From Bog-473 sp963742035 (GTDB taxonomy: Bacteria; Actinomycetota; Acidimicrobiia; Acidimicrobiales; RAAP-2), in the NCBI GenBank assembly GCA_963742035.1, contig CAVUKH010000008.1, positions 227,727-291,726 of the forward strand: DNA of 64,000 nucleotides, read 5' to 3'. Under the pieces are notes generated by a model, which was not told the DNA's origin, did no database searches, and saw only the letters and a program-made list of their open reading frames with translations. Made by a program: the position numbers and the translations under genes. Position 1 is the first letter of the stretch, and every line of letters begins with the position of its first letter. Positions 26,220 through 34,510 of this stretch are shown in pieces.

Positions 26220-27476
26220 GTGCACACGTCGGTCGTCGTCGTCGGAGCCGGCCCCGGTGGTCTCGCCATGAGCCATCACCTCACCGGGGCCGGCGTGGAC
26301 CACGTGCTGCTCGAGCGGGGAGAGGTGGCCCACTCATGGCGAACTGAACGCTGGGACTCGCTTCGCCTCTTGACGCCGAACTGGATGACAGCGCTGCCCG
26401 GCGCACGCTATGAGGGCGACGATCCCGACGGGTACATGACCGCTGCGCAGACGGTGGCGGCGTTGGAGGCATACCGCCTCTCTTTCGACCCGCCGCTGCA
26501 CGCCGGAATCGAGGTGGAGGCGGCGTGTCGCACCAGCGACGGATTTGAGGTTCGCACGAGCTGAGGGGAACGTGGCACTGTGAGGCAGTCGTCGCTGCCA
26601 CGGGCGGGTCGAGCACACCCCGCGTGCCGGCGCTGGCATTCGGCCTCCCACATGCAGTCCAGCAGCTCTCCTCCCTGTCCTATCGGCGACCGGCCCAGCT
26701 CGACGACCGTGGCCGCGTGTTGGTGGTGGGTGCGTCAGCGTCAGGAGTGCAGATCGCGGACGAACTGCAGCGAGCCGGTCGTGACGTCACCATCGCGGTC
26801 GGCGAGCACATACGGTTGCCACGTTCGTACCGAGGATGTGACATCTACGGGTGGCTGGACAGGATCGGCCAACTCGACGAGCGATGGGATGAGGTGGAGG
26901 ACATCCAGCGTGCCCGCCGGCACGCATCGGTGCAGGTGGTTGGAAGCGATGACAGGCGAGAAGTCGACTTACCGTCATTGCAGGCACTCGGCGTTCAACT
27001 CGTTGGGCGCCTCATGGCGATCCGCGGCACGACAGCGTTCTGCTCCGGCGGCCTGGCGAGCCTCGTTGCCAATGCTGATCTGAAGGAGGCCCGGCTCCTC
27101 CACCGCATCGACGAGTGGATCGACGATCACGACATGGCCGCTCTCGTCGGCCCCGCTGTCAAGCCGGGTCCGACCAGTCCTCGCCAAGGTGCCGACCGAG
27201 CTCGAACTGGCCCGCTTCGGAACGGTGGTCTGGGCGACGGGATTCCGCCCCGCCTACGACTGGTTGGATCCCCGAGCCCTCGACCGCCGCGGCCGCGTCG
27301 ACCATGACGGCGGCGTTGCGACCATGCAAGGCCTCTACCTGCTGGGCCTGCCGTTCCTCCGGCGTCGTCGTTCCAACCTTCTGGCGGGGTTGGGCCTCGA
27401 CGCGTCCGAACTCGGTCAGCACCTCGTCGAATACCTCGGGGCCGTCGGGCGGCTCCGCACCTCGACGTCACGCTGA
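26220..27476 (+). pseudogene. FAD-dependent monooxygenase (CzcO-like), two frameshifts
   Basis: The combined reading gives one flavoprotein of about 415 residues. Frame one holds the FAD motif 'VVVVGAGPGGLAMSHHL' and 'HSWRTERWDSLRLLTPNW'; near 26560 (after codons for 'FEVRTS') it must shift to a frame reading 'GTWHCEAVVAATGGSSTPRVP', which continues through the NADP motif 'VLVVGASASGVQIADEL'. Near 27172 it shifts back to read 'VLAKVPTELELARFGTVVWATGFRP' to the end. The first lesion looks like one missing base, the second like one extra base. Either a young pseudogene or two consensus errors. Confidence 0.8.
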
Positions 27477-27484
27477 GACCGAAA

Positions 27485-30100
27485 TCAGCTCGCCCCACTG
27501 AGCGCTCGTCGGGTCCGCAGAACGATGTCCCCTACCGGACAGAGCGCACCGGCTGCGAGCAATTCCTCGGCACGCTCGGTACCCAAGGAGTCCATGAGAC
27601 GGTCCCTGGTGGCGAAAGCGAGGTCATGCAGGGTGCTCGACATCGGCGCCACGCCGAGCGTCGCGTGCCTTTCGATGGCACCGAACAGCTCGATGGCGAG
27701 TTCGGCTTGGTCGATCCGGTCGAGGGCGATCGCACAGCGGGACAGGGTATGCCACTGCTGCGACCAGTCCCCGGCTCGGTCCCAGACGCCGACCATATCG
27801 GCGAGGCCCGCGCACCCGGCCTCGAGGTCGCCTCGAGAGACCAGGAGTCCACTCGCTTCGGTGACGGCGAAACCGTGCATCCAGCGGTTTCCGGCAACTC
27901 CTGCGATCCGGCCACTCGCGCTGAATGCCTCCAGAGCCTCGTCCTCAGTTCGGCTGGCAAAACCGCGGGCGACCTCGACTGACGCCAGGTCCGTCGGCGA
28001 CATCGTTACTTTCGCCACGTCGCTGGCTCGGGCAATGAGGGCATCGGCCTGATCGTAGGCACCGTTGGAGCTGTGTCCTACCGCCGCCAGATAGCAGGCG
28101 TGGACGAGTCGCGACCGGTTGCCGGACTCCTCGGCCAGCTCGATCTGGCGAAGTGCCTCGGCGTGGCCCCTCGTCGGGTCGCCCACGAGGTAGAGAACGT
28201 TGGCGAAGGTTCGTTCCGCGAGGCCACTGGGGAAGACCGATAGTCGGCGCTCCAGCCGGCGCGTTTCCTCCGCGAGCTGCACCGCGAGATCGAACTCACC
28301 ACGGACCCAGGCACCGTACGCACGAATACCGGTCAGCATGGGAGCCAGAGGGTGCTCGAGCGCACCCGGCGCGTTGCAGGCGGCGTCGGCCCAGGCGAAC
28401 ACTTCGTAGCGCATGGCCCGCATGGCGAATTCGCGGATGGAAGTGATCAGACCGAAGGTGACATCGAGAGCCCCAAGCTCGAGGGCGAAGCGTTGCGCGG
28501 CTCGTAAATCGGCCAGCGAGGACTCCGCTCTGGCGATCGCGTCGCCTTCGCCGGGACCACACAGCTCAGACTCGACGCTTCCGGCCTCGGCGGCGAAATG
28601 TCTCGCATGCATTGCGTACAGCTCAGCGGCTCGGGCGTCGCTGAGGCGGGTCCGGCCGTACTCCCGGAGCGTCTCGAGCAGCTCGTAGCGGGTCGAGCCC
28701 CCTGCCTGTGGACGCACAGCAAGCATGGAGCGCTCGGTGAGCCGGGTCAGCAGGTCGAGGGTGTCGCCTCCTGGGGCCATGGCCTCTGCCGAGCGCAGCT
28801 CGAAGGATCCGGCGAGCACTGACAGCGCGGTGAAGAGGGCCCGCTCGTCAGGTTCGAGCATGTCGTAGGACCAGCTGATGGCGTCGTGCATGGTCCGGTG
28901 CCGAGGATCACTTCCCCTTCGCATCGCTTTGAGTACCCCAAAACGCTGGTCGAGACGATGAGCGACTTCGGCAACGCCGATCGCACGCGCCCGTGCCGCG
29001 GCCAACTCGATCGCCAGCGGGATTCCATCGAGACGTCGACAGATCTCGACAACGAGCGGACCACTGATCTCGTCCAGAGCGAAGGAAGGGTCAGCGGCCT
29101 TGGCTCGAGCGACGAAGAGCGCGACGGCGGGGATCTCGGCCAGTTCGCCGAGCGCCACATCTGACGCGAACAAGTCCTTGGGTCCGGTTGGAAGCGGATC
29201 GACCGTCCAGAGTCGCTCACCAGCCACGGCAAGCGGTTCCCGACTGGTGGCGACGATCGCGATGGTGGGAGCCTCGCGCAGAATCCGCGCCACGAGTTCG
29301 GCCACGGGCTCTATCAGATGCTCGCAATTGTCGAGCACCAGCAGGCTGTGCCGGGGGCGCAGCAGATCGACGATGGCATCGTCGATCGAGCTCGACTTCC
29401 TTAGGTTCACGTCGATGGCCGTGGCAAGCGCCGCGGCCGTCGCGTCCTGATCGACGACTCCTACGAGCTCCACGACGTGGACACCGTCCTCGAACTGGCC
29501 ACCAACCGTGCGGGCCAGCTCCATCGCCAGCGAGGTCTTCCCCACTCCCCCGGGGCCGATCAACGTGACCAGCCGGTGATCGACGATCATCTCGGCGAGC
29601 TGCTCCAGCAAGGCCTCGCGTCCGATCAACGGCTGTACCCGGACGCCGATCGACGCTCCCGTGGCAACACGGGACGATGCAAGCTCGGTCCGACCCTCCT
29701 CGACCTCCTCTACGGTCGCCACGAATTCGTAGCCTTTGCCATGCACCGTCCGAATGATCAACTGCTGGCTGCCATCGTCACCGACGGCCTGGCGGACGGC
29801 CTTGATCCGTGTCGTGAGCGCCGACTCGCTTACGAAGCGGTCACCCCAGATCGCGTCGAGCAGTTCCTCCTTGCGCACCACCGCGCCACGATGCTCAACG
29901 AGGTAAGCGAGCACGTCGAACACCTGAGGTTCGACCCGGATCTCCTCTCCACTCCGTCGAAGGACGACGCGGTCCAGGTTCAACTCGCAGTCCGCGAATC
30001 GGATCACCTCACTGACGGTAGCCGCGGCGATGGTCGGCGCTCTGCGTAGGGAGGGGAAGGTGCCGAGCCTGGGTTTCCGTGCCACATGCCATCCGTCCAT
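27485..30100 (-). CDS. Winged-helix-AAA ATPase-TPR transcriptional regulator
   Basis: About 871 residues. An N-terminal OmpR-type winged helix ('FADCELNLDRVVLRRSGEEIRVEPQVFDVLAYL' pattern; 'SESALTTRIKAVRQAVGDDG'; 'IRTVHGKGYEFVA') is followed by a STAND ATPase with Walker A 'LIGPGGVGKTSLAME', Walker B 'LLVLDNCEHLIEP', 'IVATSREPLAVAGE', and a long TPR-like C-terminus. The start is uncertain: ATG at 30100 or GTG at 30007, the latter directly before the winged helix. It is convergent with the broken flavoprotein gene. Related CadC-like ATPases regulate catabolic operons, but no target is evident. Confidence 0.88.
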   Translation of the reverse strand: MDGWHVARKPRLGTFPSLRRAPTIAAATVSEVIRFADCELNLDRVVLRRSGEEIRVEPQVFDVLAYLVEHRGAVVRKEELLDAIWGDRFVSESALTTRIKAVRQAVGDDGSQQLIIRTVHGKGYEFVATVEEVEEGRTELASSRVATGASIGVRVQPLIGREALLEQLAEMIVDHRLVTLIGPGGVGKTSLAMELARTVGGQFEDGVHVVELVGVVDQDATAAALATAIDVNLRKSSSIDDAIVDLLRPRHSLLVLDNCEHLIEPVAELVARILREAPTIAIVATSREPLAVAGERLWTVDPLPTGPKDLFASDVALGELAEIPAVALFVARAKAADPSFALDEISGPLVVEICRRLDGIPLAIELAAARARAIGVAEVAHRLDQRFGVLKAMRRGSDPRHRTMHDAISWSYDMLEPDERALFTALSVLAGSFELRSAEAMAPGGDTLDLLTRLTERSMLAVRPQAGGSTRYELLETLREYGRTRLSDARAAELYAMHARHFAAEAGSVESELCGPGEGDAIARAESSLADLRAAQRFALELGALDVTFGLITSIREFAMRAMRYEVFAWADAACNAPGALEHPLAPMLTGIRAYGAWVRGEFDLAVQLAEETRRLERRLSVFPSGLAERTFANVLYLVGDPTRGHAEALRQIELAEESGNRSRLVHACYLAAVGHSSNGAYDQADALIARASDVAKVTMSPTDLASVEVARGFASRTEDEALEAFSASGRIAGVAGNRWMHGFAVTEASGLLVSRGDLEAGCAGLADMVGVWDRAGDWSQQWHTLSRCAIALDRIDQAELAIELFGAIERHATLGVAPMSSTLHDLAFATRDRLMDSLGTERAEELLAAGALCPVGDIVLRTRRALSGAS

Positions 30101-30230
30101 TGAGCTGGATCCAGACGTTTGCACGCCAACACGGCGAGCATCCTCCGGGTGACCTTTTCGGCTCTTTACCGACGATCCGACCAACCGTCTCGTTGCCTTC
30201 GCCCGGGTCGTACCAAACCGGCTCCTCGCA

Positions 30231-30252
30231 ATCCCACGAGAATCCCACGGAT
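30231..30252. repeat. 22-bp inverted copy of the repeat at 54665-54686
   Basis: The sequence contains two tandem ATCCCACG words 11 bp apart. Its reverse complement matches 54665-54686 at 21 of 22 bases, 24 kb away. Tandem GTGGGAT words of this type occur as arm sites near tyrosine-integrase attachment sites, but no integrase gene lies in the window. Confidence 0.6.
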
Positions 30253-30429
30253 TCGCCACTCTCTCCGAGACGGACGATCGCCCCGGAGCCCTTCGCCACG
30301 TCGGACTCCAGCGAGGGCGTCCAGTCGGATCCGAACCACGGTGCAGTCTTCGGGTTGACGACCCGCGGCCCTGGACGGGCGCGGGGGGAGTGTCCCAGGC
30401 AGGCAGCTGGATCGCTATTGACTGGAGAT

Positions 30430-30444
30430 ATACACTCAGAGTAT
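30430..30444. promoter_or_regulatory. Candidate PadR operator ATAC-N7-GTAT
   Basis: The dyad ATAC-ACTCAGA-GTAT lies 10 bp before the padR-type gene start, within an AT-rich patch (30421-30450) unlike its surroundings. Autoregulation by the PadR protein is usual in this family. The 30101-30429 stretch upstream holds no supportable gene. Confidence 0.5.
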
Positions 30445-30454
30445 TCTCTCAGGT

Positions 30455-30979
30455 ATGAGTGTTCCCATGGCCCTGCTCGGCCTCCTCGATCGCGAACCGA
30501 GCCACGGCTACGACTTGAAGCGCGATTACGACACCTACTTCGGGCGCGGCCGGCCGCTGCCCTACGGGCAGGTGTACGCCACGCTCTCACGCCTGGCGAG
30601 AGACGGGAAGGCGATCGTCGGCGAGGCCGAGCCAGGAGCCGGACCCGATCGCAAGCGCTACAACATCACCGAGACCGGCCGGAACGAAGTCGAGGCGTGG
30701 CTCTCGGAGCCCATACCCGCCGAGCCCCACCTGCAGACCGATCTGTTCGTGAAGGTCGTCCTGTCACTGATGCTCGGTCGCCCCGCCGAGGAGTACCTGG
30801 ACGCCCAGCGTGCCGCACACCTGCACCGGATGCGCGAGCTCACCGACCTCAAACACAAGGGAACCCTGATCGATTCGCTCCTCGCCGACCACGGTCTGTT
30901 CCACCTCGAGGCCGACCTCCGCTGGATCGACCTCACGACCGCTCGCCTCACTGCACTGGCCACGGAGGTTTCCTCATGA
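30455..30979 (+). CDS. PadR family transcriptional regulator
   Basis: 174 residues: winged helix 'MALLGLLDREPSHGYDLKRDYD', 'GQVYATLSRLARDGKAIVGE', 'KRYNITETGRNEVEAWL', then the PadR C-terminal helical dimer domain ('TDLFVKVVLSLMLGR'). Its TGA overlaps the ATG of the ABC ATPase gene (ATGA), so it leads and probably autoregulates an ABC/FtsX/lipoprotein operon. Confidence 0.92.
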   Translation: MSVPMALLGLLDREPSHGYDLKRDYDTYFGRGRPLPYGQVYATLSRLARDGKAIVGEAEPGAGPDRKRYNITETGRNEVEAWLSEPIPAEPHLQTDLFVKVVLSLMLGRPAEEYLDAQRAAHLHRMRELTDLKHKGTLIDSLLADHGLFHLEADLRWIDLTTARLTALATEVSS

Positions 30980-31693
30980 ACACACCCAACCGTTCTGCCC
31001 ACATCGCGCCCGGGGACACCATCATTGAGGCGCAGGACCTCGTGCTCTCCTTCGGAGAGACCCCCGCGCTGCGCGACGCCAGCCTGTCCGTGCAGAGGGG
31101 CGAGACCGTCGCCGTCATGGGCCCGAGCGGATCGGGCAAGTCGACGCTGCTCCACTGCCTCGCCGGCATTCTGGTCCCGGCGTCGGGCCGGGTGATCTTC
31201 GACGGGCAACGTATCGACGCGCTGCGCGAGGAGCAGCGAAGCCAGCTTCGCCGAGACCGTTTCGGCTTCGTCTTCCAGTTCGGCCAGCTCGTCCCGGAGC
31301 TCACGGCCGAGGAGAACGTGGCCCTCCCACTCCTTCTGGGCGGGATACGCCGCCAACACGCCCTGGCCCGAGCGCGGGGCTGGTTCGCCCGGCTCGAGCT
31401 CGACGGGTTGGAAGAGCCATCGGGCGGGCGAAATGTCAGGGGGCCAGGCCCAGCGAGTCGCCCTCGCCCGGGGCATGGTCGCGCAGCCCGACGTGCTGTT
31501 CGCCGATGAGCCCACCGGTTCACTCGACTCGCTGACCGGTGAGCTCGTCATGAACCTGATGACCAGCGTGGCCCGCGAGGAGGGGATCACGGTCGTCCTC
31601 GTCACCCACGAACCCCGCGTCGCCGCCTACGCCGACCGCGAGGTGATCGTGCGCGATGGCCGGGTCGCCAGCCCGGTGGCCGTCGGCGCATGA
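30976..31693 (+). pseudogene. ABC transporter ATPase (MacB/LolD type) with one frameshift
   Basis: Frame one starts at the ATG overlapping padR and reads Walker A 'VMGPSGSGKSTLLHCLAGI' and Q-loop 'FVFQFGQLVPELTAEENV' down to 'LDGLEE'. Near 31420 one extra base (or two missing) is needed to reach the frame with 'HRAGEMSGGQAQRVALARG', Walker B 'VLFADEPTGSLD' and 'VVLVTHEPRVAAYADR'. The combined 238 residues are a normal-length LolD-like ATPase, so the lesion splits an otherwise intact gene. Neighbours on both sides are intact, which favours a recent mutation or a sequence error. The end overlaps the permease ATG (ATGA). Confidence 0.82.
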
Positions 31694-33924
31694 TCCGGCT
31701 CGGCCTCCGCCTGACTTTGGGGAGTGGTCGTGAAGCCCTCCTGCGGGTCCTTGTCACCGCCGCTGCGGTCGCCCTCGGCGTCGGCTTGTTGCTGGCCGCC
31801 CTGGCCGGTATCAATGCTCTCCACGCCCAGAGCGATCGGGGTGCCTGGCTGAACTCGGCGGTGCAGCCGACACCGCCGAGTTCGCCCGCGAACGCCCTGT
31901 GGTGGGAACCGAGCACGGACTCGTTCGGGGATCAGCTCATCGACCAGATCGACATCGCGGCGGCCGGGCCGGGTGCGCCCATCCCGCCCGGAATGTCCCG
32001 CCTGCCTGGTCCGGGCCAGTACTTCGCCTCGCCCGAGCTGGTGAGCCTGCTTCGCTCCCAGCCCGCCGACGAGCTGCGAGATCGCTACCCCGGTCGGCTG
32101 GTGGGCACCATCGGCAGCGCGGGACTGCCGTCGCCGAACTCGTTGATCATCGTCATCGGTCACCGCGTCGGCCAGCTCTCGAAGCAGCCGGCTGCCATCG
32201 AGATCGGGGCGATCCACCGCGGCTTGGCGAATTGCTATGCCTGCCAGAGCGTGGTCGGGAGCGGGCCAGTTCTGGAGTTCACTCTGGTCGGCGGGGCCGT
32301 GGCGCTCGTGCTGCCGGTTCTGATCCTCATTGCGACGGCGAGCCGACTGTCGGCCGTCCGGCGCGAAGAGCGCTTCGCGTCCATGCGGCTGGTCGGCGCC
32401 ACTCCTCGCCAGATCTCGACGATTTCCGCCGTCGAAGCGGTCATCGCCGCCGTCGCCGGAGTCGTCCTCGGGTTCGGGCTGTTCTTCGCATTCCGACCAC
32501 TGCTGTACCACGTGCCGTTGACCGGGGCCCCGTCGGCGCAGGGTGACCTCTCCCTGCACGCCGTCGACGTCCTCATCGCGGTGGTCGGAGTCCCCGTCGC
32601 CGCCGTCGTCTCCGCACGCCTCGCGCTGCGCCGGGTACAGATTTCGCCGCTAGGAGTGACGCGACGTGTGAGGAAGCGCCCGCCGGGGATCGCTCGGATC
32701 GTTCCCTTGTTGGCCGGGATCGCATTCCTCGCTTACTTCGACGCGGCAGGAAAACCCGGCGCCATCGGGAGACAGCTCCTCGAGTTCCTCGTCGGATTCG
32801 CGTTGCTGATCGTGGGTCTGGTTCTGGCCGGGCCGTGGTTCACAACGGCTGGGTCGCGGATCATGGCTCACAGAGCGAGTCGCCCCGCCACGCTCATCGC
32901 CGGTCGTCACCTTCTCGACAACCCCAAGGCTGCCTTCCGCTTTGTCAGTGGCCTCGTCATTGCCCTCTTTGTCGCCAGTGCCGCCATCGGTGCCCTCAGC
33001 TCGGTGACGCACGTAACGGGAGGGGGCAGCGCCAACGCCAGTCTGAGCACCCTCGCGGACCCGTTCTGCACCTATTCGACCACGGACTGCCCCACGGCGT
33101 CCGTGGTGGCGTCCGTGCCTCCCCCGGTCCTCAACCAGCTCCGGGCGACGCCGGGGGTGCAAGGCGTGGCGGTGGTCCACGAGGCTCCCAACCAGACACA
33201 AGAGGCGCGATCGTTCGGGGTGGTCGCGTGTGACGAGCTCGCCAAGACTCCGGCCATCGGCCGCTGCGCACCGCGGGCCACCGTAGCGTCCGTCGGATAC
33301 TTCCTCTCGAAGGTCCTGGGGCACACCGCCAACGCGTCGTCCACGACCTGGCCCACTTGGAACCTGTCGGCGACGCAGCTCGCATCTCTCCCCGTGAGCG
33401 CGGTTGTCGTGGCGACGAAGGGGTCTTCGGGTGTGATCGAACGGGTGCGAACGGAGCTCGAGCGCGCCTTCCCGCTCCAGGGCACACCGGTGACCGTGGA
33501 GGCGCTCGGTCCCTCGACGGCGCGCCTGCTGACCATGATCCAGGCCATGACCGACGTGATCATTGTGGCCGGCCTGATCATCGCTGCGTGCAGCCTGGCC
33601 GTGAACGTCGCGGCAGGCCTCACCGAGCGGCGGCGGCCATTCAGCCTGCTCAGACTTACGGGGGTCCCGAGAAAACTCCTGCACCGGATCGTGACGCTGG
33701 AGAGTGCGCTGCCCCTTCTCCTCGTCGCTGCGGTCTCCATCGTCGTCGGACTACTGGCGGCCGCCCTCTACCTGCACTCGCAGGTAGGGCTCGCCTTCAG
33801 CCTTCCGGGATTCTCCTTCTGGATCACGGTGATCGGAGGGCTGGCCGCGTCGATGGCAATCATCGCCGCGACGTTCCCAATCCTCGATCGGATCACGGGA
33901 CCTGAGGTCGCCCGGAACGAGTGA
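31690..33924 (+). CDS. FtsX-like ABC permease
   Basis: 744 residues. An N-terminal helix, a large extracytoplasmic loop, an FtsX core ('TASRLSAVRREERFASMRLVGATPRQISTISAVEAVIAAVAG' pattern) and a second FtsX core near the C-terminus ('AAGLTERRRPFSLLRLTGVPRKLLHRIVTLESALPLLLVA' pattern) with about ten membrane helices. Such permeases pair with LolD/MacB ATPases and move lipids, peptides or transmit envelope stress. It overlaps the ATPase (ATGA) and the lipoprotein gene (GTGA). Confidence 0.9.
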   Translation: MIRLGLRLTLGSGREALLRVLVTAAAVALGVGLLLAALAGINALHAQSDRGAWLNSAVQPTPPSSPANALWWEPSTDSFGDQLIDQIDIAAAGPGAPIPPGMSRLPGPGQYFASPELVSLLRSQPADELRDRYPGRLVGTIGSAGLPSPNSLIIVIGHRVGQLSKQPAAIEIGAIHRGLANCYACQSVVGSGPVLEFTLVGGAVALVLPVLILIATASRLSAVRREERFASMRLVGATPRQISTISAVEAVIAAVAGVVLGFGLFFAFRPLLYHVPLTGAPSAQGDLSLHAVDVLIAVVGVPVAAVVSARLALRRVQISPLGVTRRVRKRPPGIARIVPLLAGIAFLAYFDAAGKPGAIGRQLLEFLVGFALLIVGLVLAGPWFTTAGSRIMAHRASRPATLIAGRHLLDNPKAAFRFVSGLVIALFVASAAIGALSSVTHVTGGGSANASLSTLADPFCTYSTTDCPTASVVASVPPPVLNQLRATPGVQGVAVVHEAPNQTQEARSFGVVACDELAKTPAIGRCAPRATVASVGYFLSKVLGHTANASSTTWPTWNLSATQLASLPVSAVVVATKGSSGVIERVRTELERAFPLQGTPVTVEALGPSTARLLTMIQAMTDVIIVAGLIIAACSLAVNVAAGLTERRRPFSLLRLTGVPRKLLHRIVTLESALPLLLVAAVSIVVGLLAAALYLHSQVGLAFSLPGFSFWITVIGGLAASMAIIAATFPILDRITGPEVARNE

Positions 33925-34358
33925 TCACAATGGCCAAACCGCGGCGTGCCGTTCGTCGGGCCCCATGGACCGTCCTCACGGCGCTCGCAGCACTCTGTAT
34001 GGGCGTGTCGTTCGCCGGCTGTTCGTCGCCGCCGGACGAGGGAACCCTCGACGGCACACTCGAGGCTGTCGGTGGTCCGGCTGGGACAGGGCCGCAACCG
34101 CTCAGCGGCTCCGTCACGTTCCATGGGTCGAACGGGAACATCGCCAGCATCGGCCTCTCCGCCAACGGCCGGTTCTCAGCCCACCTGCCCGTCGGTCGCT
34201 ACACCGTGGCAGGACGGAGTCCCCGGTTCAAAGGGGGTACCGGCGAGTGTCAGGCACCAGGACCGGTCACCGTGACCAACCACGTCACGAGCCGCGTCGA
34301 GATCGACTGCCAGGAAAGCTATGGCCGCCCGTACGGACCGGCCGGGGGACGGCGGTGA
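33921..34358 (+). CDS. Small secreted lipoprotein
   Basis: 145 residues. A twin-basic n-region, hydrophobic core 'VLTALAALCMGVSF' and lipobox 'FAGC' (Cys about 33) followed by 'SSPPDEG' mark a lipoprotein. The mature part has a beta-sandwich-like pattern ('GSVTFHGSNGNIASIGLSANGRFSAHLPVGRYTVAGRSP' in family notation), similar to carboxypeptidase-regulatory-like domains. GTG at 33921 overlaps the permease TGA; ATG at 33930 is an alternative. It may be the external partner of the FtsX transporter. Confidence 0.78.
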   Translation: MITMAKPRRAVRRAPWTVLTALAALCMGVSFAGCSSPPDEGTLDGTLEAVGGPAGTGPQPLSGSVTFHGSNGNIASIGLSANGRFSAHLPVGRYTVAGRSPRFKGGTGECQAPGPVTVTNHVTSRVEIDCQESYGRPYGPAGGRR

Positions 34359-34510
34359 GCCGGTGCTTTCGCACCAGCCTCGCTTCCAACCTTCATCTCT
34401 GAGCGGCGGGGGTTCGGGGTCACAGCGCACCCACCGGGTTACGGACTCGATGAATTACCTCTGATGCAGGTTGAGCGCCGTTGGTCGCCACATGCTCTGC
34501 TCTGACCCGA

